Shown piece after piece: positions 41,712-49,623 of a stretch of DNA of 64,000 nt. The notes under the pieces were generated by a model, which was not told where the DNA came from, did no database searches, and worked only from the letters and a program-made list of their open reading frames with translations. Location: positions 43,035-107,034 of the forward strand of contig MAEX01000018.1 of the NCBI GenBank assembly GCA_002013415.1, given 5' to 3'. Each line of letters starts with the position of its first letter. Position 1 is the first letter of the stretch. The DNA comes from Mycobacterium sp. D16Q14 (GTDB lineage Bacteria; Actinomycetota; Actinomycetes; Mycobacteriales; Mycobacteriaceae). Both the position numbers and the translations under genes were made by a program.

Positions 41712-41885
41712 CTAGGTCTTGTTTGATCGCGATGTTTCGCGGTCTTCAGCACGAGCCTGCTTGAGTCCAGAACGTGCGGCCGCACGACGCTCCTTGCGTG
41801 ATTTCGGCGGCAATCCCGTTGCCTGCCCTGCCACTTGGTCGAGGATTCTCATCAGTTGTGCGAGATCGGACTGCTCGTTGCTCAT
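41712..41885 (-). CDS. Small basic protein, 57 residues
   Basis: A short gene easily missed. ATG 41885 overlaps the stop of the preceding gene by one base (TGATG) and the frame runs 57 codons to a TAG. It starts with a helix (EQSDLAQLMRILDQVAGQ) and turns strongly basic (KSRKERRAAARSGLKQARAE). It would be translated by coupling to the 99-residue gene. The composition suggests nucleic-acid binding, with no family recognised. Confidence 0.5.
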   Translation of the reverse strand: MSNEQSDLAQLMRILDQVAGQATGLPPKSRKERRAAARSGLKQARAEDRETSRSNKT

Positions 41886-42184
41886 CACGCACCTGCGCTT
41901 TCGGCTTGCGCCGCAACCTGGTACCCCAGCTGCGACAACGCAACTTCGGGATTATCAGTGCCTGCCACTACACCGATAGTGTCAAAATCGGCGATGTCAC
42001 CAGCTTCGTCTGCGATGTAGATGTAGGTTGACACCGAACCTGGAACCAACACGATGTCCGCGAATCCCCCACGCGTGGAAACGTATTCAGGTTGTACATG
42101 GTAGTGCCGCTGGCCTGTTCCAATCGGACTCTTTCGGCGGTGCTCGGTTAGTTCAGCCGCGGTGTGCTCGGATTTGACGGTCAT
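41885..42184 (-). CDS. Small hypothetical protein
   Basis: A 99-residue protein. A polar N-terminus (HTAAELTEHRRKSPIGTGQ) is followed by strands (RHYHVQPEYVSTRGGFADIVLVPGSVSTYIYIAD) and a last helix (PEVALSQLGYQVAAQAESA). It may be a small alpha/beta fold with a solvent-exposed sheet. It heads the minus-strand set 42184-41366 and faces the EspR-like gene divergently across 527 bases. No family is recognised. Confidence 0.5.
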   Translation of the reverse strand: MTVKSEHTAAELTEHRRKSPIGTGQRHYHVQPEYVSTRGGFADIVLVPGSVSTYIYIADEAGDIADFDTIGVVAGTDNPEVALSQLGYQVAAQAESAGA

Positions 42185-42711
42185 CTGTTCTCCCCCTCGA
42201 TCAAGTCAGGGCTTGCTGTCGGTGTAAGGACTCTCTACGCCGACGAATCACCCGATTGAGATTGCGGCGCGTTTCCCGCGCCCATGTATCGGTTGCAGCA
42301 TGGAAACAGGCCGCTGTGGACAGCCCGTAGGTTCACTCCCGTTCGTCCGCATGACGAACGGGTACTTACACACCAGCTACGACCAGCGACGATGCATCGT
42401 CCGCCGGGGTCCAGACACCGGACAGAACGGCTCCGTGTTGCTCCACCCTCACTACTGGAGGGCTTGCTGAATCTGTCGGTTAGCCATCCATGTCACTCAC
42501 CCCAATCCCCCATATCGATGCTCCCGCTGGCAACGGGGGTGCGCACACTCCGGCCCGCACACCGGGCGATCGACCGCACCAGCCGCGACACGCCGCTTGC
42601 GATGTCCCCCACGTCGCGCATCCGGTGATACCGTTGCCATACGACAACGCTATCACGGATTGTGTTGCTTTTTAGCAATAGTCTGATGATTGATGCCTCA
42701 GGAGTATTCGG
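42185..42711. other. Intergenic region before the first EspR-like gene, with operator-like repeat
   Basis: No convincing gene in this stretch: frames at 42284-42628 (plus) and 42493-42678 (minus) are Arg/Pro-rich and unlike protein. At 42665-42678 there is a perfect TTGCT-TTTT-AGCAA inverted repeat, followed by TAGTCT (42679-42684), a good -10, and by AGGAG before the ATG at 42712. The repeat is well placed as a self-regulatory operator for the HTH gene that follows. Confidence 0.55.
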
Positions 42712-43131
42712 ATGTTGGGTTTCGCTGAGAAACTGAACTACTTGATCGAGAAGACCGGGAAGAGCTGGATGAGCTATCCCCAGCTAGCGGAGGCGATCTC
42801 AGACAAGACGCAGGCCAAAATCGACGGCAACTACATGTGGAAGCTCTGCAAAGGCAAGGTTCCAAATCCTCGACTTGCCACCATCCAGCAGCTCGCCGAG
42901 TACTTTGGTGTGGAGCCAAGCTACTTCACCGACTCCAGCAATGACGAAAAGAACCTGGCCCTACTTGACCTGCTTGAATCGATGCGGAACGCGGAGGTCC
43001 AGAATCTTGGTGCTCGCGCGGCTGGCCTGAGCCCCAAGACAATTAAGTGGATTGCAGACACCATCGACAACGCTCGCGAGCTAGAGGGTTTAGACCCCGT
43101 TCCAGGATCTGACGAAGAAGCAAATGAGTGA
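42712..43131 (+). CDS. EspR-like HTH regulator (module A)
   Basis: A 139-residue protein with the architecture of EspR, the mycobacterial XRE-family activator of ESX-1 genes. An N-terminal HTH (SWMSYPQLAEAISDKTQAKIDGNYMW, KLCKGKVPNPRLATIQQLAEYFGVEPSYF) is followed by a short C-terminal helical part (LLDLLESMRNAEVQNLGARAAGLSPKTIKWI) as in the EspR dimerisation domain. The TTGCT-TTTT-AGCAA repeat lies just upstream. It overlaps the ImmA/IrrE peptidase gene by eight bases, the pattern of XRE repressor/peptidase pairs in which the peptidase cleaves the regulator. A related second copy is at 46031. Confidence 0.8.
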   Translation: MLGFAEKLNYLIEKTGKSWMSYPQLAEAISDKTQAKIDGNYMWKLCKGKVPNPRLATIQQLAEYFGVEPSYFTDSSNDEKNLALLDLLESMRNAEVQNLGARAAGLSPKTIKWIADTIDNARELEGLDPVPGSDEEANE

Positions 43132-43690
43132 TGAGAACACCCCCGGAGCGTCCCGCAACTTCATCGGGCCCGAAGATCGCCGCGTAGCCCAGGCCCTCTA
43201 CCGCAGGCTTGAATCCGCTGGCACCATCCCGCAACCGTGGTCAATGGCAGAGTTCATCTCATCGTGCGCCCGAATCTCCGGCCGATCGATATCCGTGATC
43301 GCTCAGCCGCCGGATTTCTGGCATGCCGCCGATACCGGAGATTGCCTCACGGGGATGATGATCACTCTGCCCGATCGCCATCTGATCATGTACCGCGCGA
43401 ACGCCAGTGTGCGCTACCAAGAACATCAAATCGCTCACGAGCTAGGGCATCTGCTCTTCGAACACAACGGTGCCGGCCGTATCAGCGAGCGCCAGATACA
43501 AGCCCTATTCGGTGGTTTGTTCACCAACACAGACAGTGTCCGTGAGGCACTCGATACCCACAACCGCGCCGGATTGAGCAATGCCCAAGAACGCCAAGCC
43601 GAGGCTTTCGCAGACCTTGTGCTGTTCAACGGCTATCAATCACTGGACCCGCAACTGGAGCACGCTCGTAAGCTGTTCGGATTTCGCTGA
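43124..43690 (+). CDS. ImmA/IrrE metallopeptidase (module A)
   Basis: Zinc peptidase of the ImmA/IrrE family, 188 residues, with the HExxH motif H105-E-L-G-H109 in QIAHELGHLLFEHNG. Such peptidases cut a paired XRE regulator to release a genetic switch; here the partner is the overlapping EspR-like gene. The C-terminal half (NAQERQAEAFADLVLF) contains a Glu in E-A-x-x-F-A, which fits the third zinc ligand of the family. The overlap with the regulator gene implies joint translation. Compared with the second module's peptidase (46496) it is similar in layout but not in detail. Confidence 0.85.
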   Translation: MSDENTPGASRNFIGPEDRRVAQALYRRLESAGTIPQPWSMAEFISSCARISGRSISVIAQPPDFWHAADTGDCLTGMMITLPDRHLIMYRANASVRYQEHQIAHELGHLLFEHNGAGRISERQIQALFGGLFTNTDSVREALDTHNRAGLSNAQERQAEAFADLVLFNGYQSLDPQLEHARKLFGFR

Positions 43691-43746
43691 ACCAAGGGAC
43701 GATTCAAAATCGCCCTGCGTTCCCAAAACGCCTGTGGTGCTGAAGA

Positions 43747-44496
43747 TCAGGCCTTCCGCCCAGTTACCGTGAGAATGATCTGCGGGATATCCAGAACCGC
43801 GGGGTCCTCGAGCGCTTTGAAGAACTCGACCATCTCAGCTTCGGTAACGCCGGCACTCACCAGGGCATCCCGCACGGGCGCAATCAACGGCGCCCAGCGG
43901 TCTGCTCCCCCGCCTCCAAGGAAAGTAGTGCGGCCAGAATGGCTCACACCAGTGAGACCCGAACGCGCGAAAAGCGACGGAGCAGAACGCACCCACTGCA
44001 GGTCCATCCCACGACCCTCGACGTAGTCGACGTACGCACCGAACACCCGTGCCACGATGGCGTGAGGTGACTTATCGGTGGGCAGTTGGTACGCATCGGT
44101 CACTACCAGATACCCGCCGGGGCGTAGCCAGGAAACGAACGTCGAAATGAGCTCGTCTCGGTTGGAAAGATGACTCAACACGAACCGGGCATGTATGAGG
44201 TCAAATGTTCCACTCGGGTAGTCGACATCGGAGATATCAGCGTGGATGACTTTGAGGTTCGAAGCAGGCCGCTTATCGAGCAACGACACGTCGATGTCGA
44301 TTGCTTCGACAGTCGCACCTGGGTATTGGCTAGCTAGCCATCTAGCGATGGAACCGCCACCGGCGCCAACCTCAAGGAATCCTCCCCGAGAGGGCAGGTC
44401 AAGAGCCGCAATTCCCTCATGTGTGAAGTTGTCAGTGGACTCCTGGATGGCCTGCAACCGCGTGGCGTCGTCCTGACCAGTCTTGAAAATCTCCAC
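43747..44496 (-). CDS. Class I SAM-dependent methyltransferase
   Basis: A 249-residue methyltransferase with motif I FLEVGAGGGSIARWL, the acidic ribose-binding residue in VEAIDIDVS, motif II region HADISDVDYPSGTFDLIHARFVLSHL and the post-motif LRPGGYLVVTD. This layout is that of small-molecule O/N/C-methyltransferases in the ubiquinone/menaquinone or natural-product group rather than DNA or tRNA modifiers, but the substrate is unknown. Its start overlaps the MAB_1171c-like gene by 65 bases, so the two are co-transcribed towards the left. It sits between the two regulator-peptidase modules. Confidence 0.8.
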   Translation of the reverse strand: MEIFKTGQDDATRLQAIQESTDNFTHEGIAALDLPSRGGFLEVGAGGGSIARWLASQYPGATVEAIDIDVSLLDKRPASNLKVIHADISDVDYPSGTFDLIHARFVLSHLSNRDELISTFVSWLRPGGYLVVTDAYQLPTDKSPHAIVARVFGAYVDYVEGRGMDLQWVRSAPSLFARSGLTGVSHSGRTTFLGGGGADRWAPLIAPVRDALVSAGVTEAEMVEFFKALEDPAVLDIPQIILTVTGRKA

Positions 44497-45526
44497 GAAT
44501 CTCGTTCCCCTCGTTCAATTCCCGTACAAGATGCGCGAGCGTGTCGAAGACTACCGCACCTTGCATGCCCCGCCCCTCAGTTGAGTGATAGAACTCGACG
44601 ATGGCAGCAGCCTTACTGCTGGATGGTGATTCGCCTACGGCAACTGCAATTTGATCTTCCAGCACCGCCAAGCTGTCGAGGATCTGAACCTCGGCGCGGT
44701 ACAGACCCAAGCGAGTGTTGCGGGCGAAGTCTTTCCAGAGCCCTGCATGCATCGAGACTGCACCAGCGGAAGGGTTCTGTTCAAGCTTCTCCAGATGCGC
44801 TAGCAGCCAGAGCCTTTGGTGCATGGACCGCAGCTTCTTGAATCTCCCAACTGCAGCCGCGGCGACTCCGATCGATAGACCAACTGTGTGAAACCAGATG
44901 TGGAACAGCAGCACGATCGGAAGGGCGGCGAGCACCCACGCAGGCCGGAAGACAAGGAACCCCCAGATGCCCACCCAGAACAGGAGACTGGAAGCGAAAC
45001 CAATCAAGAAGCAATACATCGTGGCAGTGAGTGCGGGAATTCGTGAAGCTGCCTGAATGCTCTTGACACACAAGAACACAGCCCAAGCCATCGAGCTGGC
45101 CCATGCGGTGCACAGCACCCACCAATAGACGTCCCACCAGGGGAGATTCAGATTGGTAGCACACCCAATCGAGCCATGGCTGACCGTCTGCCCCATGACT
45201 GCGATAACCGCCAAACCCGCAGCTGTCAGCCCGTACACCAGCTTGACCGCGTCGGGTCTGAGTTCACGTGCAACGAGAGCGGCCACCACACCGGAGGTAA
45301 GGACTCCCCACAGATTCATTCCGATGTTGCAAGGTTTCGCACTCCCAAAAAGTTCCGCCAGAAGCAGCGCGATCGGCTGGTAGTACAAGGTAACCGACAA
45401 CCCCAATGTGACAACACTGAAATACATGCTGCGAAATTCCTTCTGCCGCAACATCTCCGGCAAGCGGATCAAGAGCACAACCCAGAAGGCGGCAACACCG
45501 ACGCCGGTCAGGTCCGCTATCAGCAC
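44432..45526 (-). CDS. MAB_1171c-like membrane protein (module A)
   Basis: A 364-residue membrane protein of the MAB_1171c/DUF6545-like type. Seven or so hydrophobic segments in the first 230 residues (VGVAAFWVVLLIRLPEML, VVTLGLSVTLYYQPIALLL, AWASSMAWAVFLCVK, VLAALPIVLLFHIWFHTVGLSIGV) lead to a cytoplasmic C-terminus with LYRAEVQILDSLAVLEDQI. Such proteins regularly occur beside XRE and ImmA/IrrE genes in actinobacteria and have been proposed as transporters or sensors. Here it pairs with a methyltransferase and is divergent from the second EspR-like gene. It resembles 46990 in topology and in its C-terminal domain. Confidence 0.65.
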   Translation of the reverse strand: MLIADLTGVGVAAFWVVLLIRLPEMLRQKEFRSMYFSVVTLGLSVTLYYQPIALLLAELFGSAKPCNIGMNLWGVLTSGVVAALVARELRPDAVKLVYGLTAAGLAVIAVMGQTVSHGSIGCATNLNLPWWDVYWWVLCTAWASSMAWAVFLCVKSIQAASRIPALTATMYCFLIGFASSLLFWVGIWGFLVFRPAWVLAALPIVLLFHIWFHTVGLSIGVAAAAVGRFKKLRSMHQRLWLLAHLEKLEQNPSAGAVSMHAGLWKDFARNTRLGLYRAEVQILDSLAVLEDQIAVAVGESPSSSKAAAIVEFYHSTEGRGMQGAVVFDTLAHLVRELNEGNEIRGDFQDWSGRRHAVAGHPGVH

Positions 45527-45593
45527 GTCACAACCACTCCACTGGTGAAATTGCGGCAGTCTCCACGCCGGAACGCCGCAAATCCTCTAGACA

Positions 45594-45648
45594 CCGATTC
45601 GACAGCCCCGCGCGAGCTGGCGCGACCAGCTAGACACCATCGAATCGG
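45594..45648. repeat. Nested inverted repeats
   Basis: CCGATTCGA (45594-45602) is repeated inverted at 45640-45648, and inside it AGCTGG (45615-45620) pairs with CCAGCT (45626-45631) around a 5-base loop; the two dyads share nearly the same centre. CTAGACACC also occurs directly at 45587 and 45630. This could be an operator dyad or a hairpin in the leader of the leftward gene. Confidence 0.5.
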
Positions 45649-45871
45649 CCACGACTCGACGGGCGCCCTGGCCGACGGTCCCCCAAAGTTCCACATCTCT
45701 CCCCCTTAAGAAGGAATCAACGCATCCAACACTCGGCTATCGAGTGCAACCCTGCATTGACCTTGCATCCAGATGCGCGGCGGTCGACCCCTCGACGAAC
45801 ACCGCACATCCAACTTCGCTCAAATCCCCCAGTAGAGGTTCCTCTGATGGCTTGTAGCGACACCGTAGGAA

Positions 45872-45994
45872 TATCAGTTTAGGACGTAGCCGTCAACACT
45901 AAACTGAATTTGGCGGGACTCTGGCAAACTTACCGTTGCAAGGATCGCGAGATAGAGGATGCGGCCAGCAGTGGGCGATGTAGTATCAGTTTAG
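45872..45994. promoter_or_regulatory. Three TCAGTTTAG boxes upstream of the second EspR-like gene
   Basis: TATCAGTTTAG occurs at 45872-45882 and 45984-45994, and TCAGTTTAG in inverse orientation at 45899-45907. The first two arms form an inverted repeat, the third lies about 40 bases before the ATG at 46031. EspR binds several spaced sites at its targets, so a multi-site operator for this gene pair is plausible. Inferred. Confidence 0.55.
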
Positions 45995-46030
45995 TTCATT
46001 GAACCTCGATTGAAACTGGAGTTTTGCGCC

Positions 46031-46492
46031 ATGGACGCGTCCACGAGCCCCGTCAGCGAGGCTGGAGATCCTGATCTCGCAGCGAAATTAAATACGCTGT
46101 TCGACACGATGCACCCTGACGGCCAAAAGCCAGATACCAACGAGAAAGTCGTTGAGGCCATCTCCAAAAAGGGAGTCAGGGTCAGCTCGGCATACCTCGG
46201 ACAGATCCGCGCCGGCAAGAAAAAGAACATCTCCGCTGACCTTCTGGTGGCTTTGGCTGAGTACTTCGGGCTCGAATCTGCGAGCTATCTGCTCGACAGG
46301 GGCCCCCACCCAGACGTTGAAGCGGAATTTCGTTACCTGCGGCTGCTGCGAGACAAGAAGGTGCGTTCCATCGCGACTCGCGTTTCAGGGCTATCGGATC
46401 AATCAATCCTGAGCATGGAAGCAATTCTCGATCAGGTTCGCGCACTCCAAGGGCTTCCACCAGTTGACCCGTCCACGTTCGGGGGTACGTGA
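46031..46492 (+). CDS. EspR-like HTH regulator (module B)
   Basis: A 153-residue EspR-like protein, closer to EspR than the first copy. It shows LAAKLNTLFDTMHPDGQKP, then KVVEAISKKGVRVSSAYLGQIRAGKKKNISADLLVALAEYFGLES and the C-terminal dimerisation-type region LLRDKKVRSIATRVSGLSDQSILSME. ATG 46031 has GGAG nine bases upstream; the earlier start at 46010 lies within a weak context. It is followed 3 bases later by its own ImmA/IrrE peptidase. Three TCAGTTTAG boxes precede it. EspR is an ESX-1 regulator, so control of the ESX genes on this plasmid is a reasonable hypothesis. Confidence 0.82.
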   Translation: MDASTSPVSEAGDPDLAAKLNTLFDTMHPDGQKPDTNEKVVEAISKKGVRVSSAYLGQIRAGKKKNISADLLVALAEYFGLESASYLLDRGPHPDVEAEFRYLRLLRDKKVRSIATRVSGLSDQSILSMEAILDQVRALQGLPPVDPSTFGGT

Positions 46493-46495
46493 TCG

Positions 46496-46993
46496 ATGAC
46501 GCTGACCAACCAGGAATTGCTCGATAAAGCCAGAGAACTTCCGCTGCCTAAGTCGTGGAATCGGGCCGAGTTCATCAAGAATCTCGCTGAGATGCGTGGC
46601 CGTCCAATCCATTTGGTTGCTGCCGACACCGCCAGTTTGGCTGGTAGCCCGTGCGGGCTTTTGATTGTCCGCGACGACGAGGACATCATCGTTCACGAAG
46701 GCGGAACCTCCGAGTACCACATCGACCAGATCGTGTGTCACGAAATCGGTCACATGTTGCTCGGTCATGACCGCCTCCACCTCGATCAACCCGTTTCCGG
46801 GGCCTCACACCAGGTGCTGCGCGCCATGATGCCTAACATCAAACCCGCCGCTGTCCGCGCCGTACTTGGGCGCCTGGACTTCTCAGGCGATCAAGAGCAC
46901 GAAGCGGAAACCTTCGCGCACATGCTGATGTACGCCGCGCTTGAGAAGGAAACAAAGGCTTCGCTGATGCGCGGCGTCTTCTTCCCCCGATGA
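46496..46993 (+). CDS. ImmA/IrrE metallopeptidase (module B)
   Basis: A 165-residue zinc peptidase with the HExxH motif H82-E83-I-G-H86 in VCHEIGHMLLGHD and the downstream Glu in EHEAETFAHMLMY that fits the third zinc ligand. The N-terminal motif KSWNRAEFIKNLAEMRGRPIHL resembles the corresponding QPWSMAEFISSCARISGRSI of the first peptidase, so the two modules come from a common ancestor. It is coupled to the regulator upstream (3-base gap) and overlaps the MAB_1171c-like gene (ATGA). It probably cuts or otherwise inactivates its partner regulator when triggered. Confidence 0.85.
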   Translation: MTLTNQELLDKARELPLPKSWNRAEFIKNLAEMRGRPIHLVAADTASLAGSPCGLLIVRDDEDIIVHEGGTSEYHIDQIVCHEIGHMLLGHDRLHLDQPVSGASHQVLRAMMPNIKPAAVRAVLGRLDFSGDQEHEAETFAHMLMYAALEKETKASLMRGVFFPR

Positions 46994-48174
46994 CTTCCAC
47001 AGTTCCAGACTGGATTGCTTGGCCGGTGATCGCCGCCATGATGATCATTTTGGCCGTGCGATACACCTGGTTTAACCAAACCCTCTACGACAAATACCTC
47101 AACAACACCCTGGCGTGGATGTTGGTCACTCAGCTTCTGCGCGAGCGAGTGGTTGAACAGCTGTTATCGAATGGTGCGCTGATCAGCATCACCTTGGCGC
47201 GGCACCTATCTATGGCCGCGATGTGCTTCATCGCGGCTGAGTTCATGGGTTTCGTCACAACCTGGGCGGGATTGGCCCCGGAGGAGATGCGCCGCAGGCA
47301 GCGATATCACCGACTGGCCGCCTTGGTCTTGGCCGGCGCATTCTTGGCAGTCACCACCCGTGCCCGAGTCGACGGCCAAGTCCTTGAGTTAGCCGGCGGG
47401 TGGGACAACGTGCTGGCCTGGGCACTGTTTTCGGCCATGCCCGTCACGCTCGCGGTGCAGATGTTGAACATGTGCGTCGAAGAGTTTCGCCGGCACAGCG
47501 CGGCGCCTCGTGAACGGCTTCTGTCCGTCGGTGCTGCCCTGATCGCCGGGATCGTCGGCGTCAACTGCCTGGCGGCGCTGTTCCTGGCGATCTTCGAGGA
47601 ACTCGGTTGGGTGCACAGCATTGACTACCGGCTCAAGACGCACCCGATTTACTTCTTCTTGGTCGCCGCTGGCACTGCGGCGGCGGCGGCAACACCATGT
47701 GTCCTGGCATTGAGTGCTCGTCTTGGTGCGGACCAGACGAGTCGCAATTGGCGCCAGCTCCAGCGCCTGCGATCGGACATGATCGTGGCGGTCCCGGGGA
47801 GCGTGTTCGAACTCAAAGGCCATCAGGCGGGCCGTCGCAAGACCGTGTTACAGCTTCGTCAGACAACGGTTGAAATCCGCGACGCTATTTTGCAGCTACG
47901 CCCCTTTTTCCAAACCCTCGATCCGGTGCTGCGGGACGAATTCCTCCGAAGGTGCTCGGTACCCGAAGACCAGCGTGAAGAAGCCGTCTTCACTCTTCAG
48001 CTCGCCGCTGCGGTTCGCGAGAAGGTTAGCGGCAACCCCAGAGCATCCGCAGTTGACCCCAGCATGATCGCAAAGTCCCGCTCAACAAGCTTCGATGAAG
48101 AGACCTCTGAGCTGCTGCGGATATCGCGCTGGTGGCCAGAGGCTCAAACGATCACGTCATCTACAGTCTCATAA
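46990..48174 (+). CDS. MAB_1171c-like membrane protein (module B)
   Basis: A 394-residue membrane protein of the same type as 44432-45526. About seven hydrophobic segments lie in the first 245 residues (IAWPVIAAMMIILAVRYTW, RLAALVLAGAFLAVTTRA, LLSVGAALIAGIVGVNCLAALFLAIF, PIYFFLVAAGTAAAAATP) and a cytoplasmic helical C-terminus has LRQTTVEIRDAILQLRPFF, the counterpart of the AEVQILDSLAVLEDQI segment of the other copy. It overlaps the peptidase stop by four bases (ATGA). A membrane receptor or exporter for a small molecule acting with the peptidase is inferred, with the P450 gene immediately downstream. Confidence 0.65.
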   Translation: MTSTVPDWIAWPVIAAMMIILAVRYTWFNQTLYDKYLNNTLAWMLVTQLLRERVVEQLLSNGALISITLARHLSMAAMCFIAAEFMGFVTTWAGLAPEEMRRRQRYHRLAALVLAGAFLAVTTRARVDGQVLELAGGWDNVLAWALFSAMPVTLAVQMLNMCVEEFRRHSAAPRERLLSVGAALIAGIVGVNCLAALFLAIFEELGWVHSIDYRLKTHPIYFFLVAAGTAAAAATPCVLALSARLGADQTSRNWRQLQRLRSDMIVAVPGSVFELKGHQAGRRKTVLQLRQTTVEIRDAILQLRPFFQTLDPVLRDEFLRRCSVPEDQREEAVFTLQLAAAVREKVSGNPRASAVDPSMIAKSRSTSFDEETSELLRISRWWPEAQTITSSTVS

Positions 48175-48201
48175 GCCCAACTGAACGGAAGTGGAAGCAC
48201 T

Positions 48202-49623
48202 GTGACCTCAACTCGATCGGCACCCCGCACCGCGAGCCTTCCACATCCACAGTTTCGCCTGCCTTTCCTCGGGGACATCCTCACCGTTGACTTCAACAAC
48301 CCCTGCCAGGGCCTACTCAAGGAAGCTCAGCGGCACGACGGGATTTTCGAACAGAATCTGTTCGGCTTTCCAGTCCCGGTCGTTACCGGACCCGAGCTGA
48401 TCAAAGAGGTCTTCAACGAGGAGAACTGGGAAAAGAATGTTGGTCACGCGTTACGCAAGCTGCGCCCGGTAGCCGGGGACGGGCTGTTCACCGCCTACAA
48501 CCGTGAACCAAACTGGGCAAAGGCACACAACATTCTGCTTCCCGCGTTCACGAAAGCGGCGATGACCGGCTACCACAACAGCATCAAGGCCACGATCCGT
48601 GAGCTCATCAACGGATGGGAGGCGGCCGCCCACAACCGAACCTGGATCGCGGTGCCCGAGGAATCCAACCGACTTACCACCGAGATCATCGCCCGGGCCG
48701 GCTTCGGGTTCTCCTTCAACAGGCTCGATGACGGCAGCCAAAGTCGTTTCGTCGAAACTGTTTTACGTGAACTGCACTACGCCAACCGCCGCACCGATGT
48801 GTTACCGCTCTACGAAAAGATCTTCACAAAGAAACGCATACAACAGCACCACGCCGACAAGAAATATGCGCGCGACTACGTGGACCAACTCATCAACGAA
48901 CGCCGCCAGAATCCACATACGGGCGACGAGCGACGCGACATGCTCGATCTGATGCTCACAGCCGCCGACCCCGAGACCGGTGAGCAGCTTGACGACAACA
49001 ACATCGGCAATCAGATTCTGACCTTCCTTGCCGCGGGCAGTGAAACATCTGCTAACGCAATCTCTTTCGCCCTGCATTTCCTTTCCATCAGGCCAGATAT
49101 TGCCGCCAAGGCCCGTGCTGAAATCGATGAACGCTGGCCCGGTCGAGACTTCCCCGACATCCAGTACGACGAGGTCGCCAAACTGCGCTACCTGCGCCGC
49201 GTCGTAAATGAAACGCTCCGACTGTGGCCAGTGGCCCCGGGCATTTTCCGTCAACCCAAGCACGACACCACTATTGGTAACGGCCGATATGCCTTCTCGA
49301 AGAAGAAGAAGGACTGGGTCTTTGTGCTCATGCTGGCGGCGCACCGAGACGCCAAATGGGGCCCGGACGCCAACGAATTCAACCCCGATCGCTGGATAGA
49401 CGTCGACGCAGAGTTTCTTAAGACGGTGACCTACAGGCCCTTCGGCACCGGGGACCGCGCCTGCATTGGCCTTCAATTCGCTCTCCACGAGATCCTGATC
49501 GCGCTCGCGGTGATCCTGCATCAATACGAGCTAGAGCCCCGAAGCGACTATCAGCTGAAAGTCACAGAGGGCATCACACTCAAGCCCGCCGAGCTACGTC
49601 TGCGTCTCAACCGCCGCACATAA
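48202..49623 (+). CDS. Cytochrome P450, CYP102-like haem domain without reductase
   Basis: A 473-residue P450. The I-helix motif FLAAGSETSANAISF, the ExxR pair E337/R340 in VNETLRLWPVAP and the haem-ligand loop FGTGDRACIG with Cys421 are intact. Sequence blocks closely resemble the P450 BM3 (CYP102) haem domain: GDGLFTAYNREPNWAKAHN, LLPAFTKAAMTGYH, DPETGEQLDDNNIGNQI and KVTEGITLKPAEL, as recalled from the BM3 sequence. BM3 hydroxylates fatty acids and carries a fused reductase; here the reductase is missing and no ferredoxin gene is nearby. GTG start 27 bases after the preceding membrane-protein gene suggests one operon with module B. Confidence 0.9.
   Translation: MTSTRSAPRTASLPHPQFRLPFLGDILTVDFNNPCQGLLKEAQRHDGIFEQNLFGFPVPVVTGPELIKEVFNEENWEKNVGHALRKLRPVAGDGLFTAYNREPNWAKAHNILLPAFTKAAMTGYHNSIKATIRELINGWEAAAHNRTWIAVPEESNRLTTEIIARAGFGFSFNRLDDGSQSRFVETVLRELHYANRRTDVLPLYEKIFTKKRIQQHHADKKYARDYVDQLINERRQNPHTGDERRDMLDLMLTAADPETGEQLDDNNIGNQILTFLAAGSETSANAISFALHFLSIRPDIAAKARAEIDERWPGRDFPDIQYDEVAKLRYLRRVVNETLRLWPVAPGIFRQPKHDTTIGNGRYAFSKKKKDWVFVLMLAAHRDAKWGPDANEFNPDRWIDVDAEFLKTVTYRPFGTGDRACIGLQFALHEILIALAVILHQYELEPRSDYQLKVTEGITLKPAELRLRLNRRT

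Larger units (their letters stand above)
45527..46030. other. Divergent regulatory region between the two modules
   Basis: No gene seen in 504 bases. It holds the nested inverted repeats at 45594-45648, three copies of TCAGTTTAG (45874-45882, 45986-45994 on plus; 45899-45907 on minus) and probably promoters for both the leftward MAB_1171c-like gene and the rightward EspR-like gene. The stretch is clearly more AT-rich than the surrounding genes. Confidence 0.6.
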
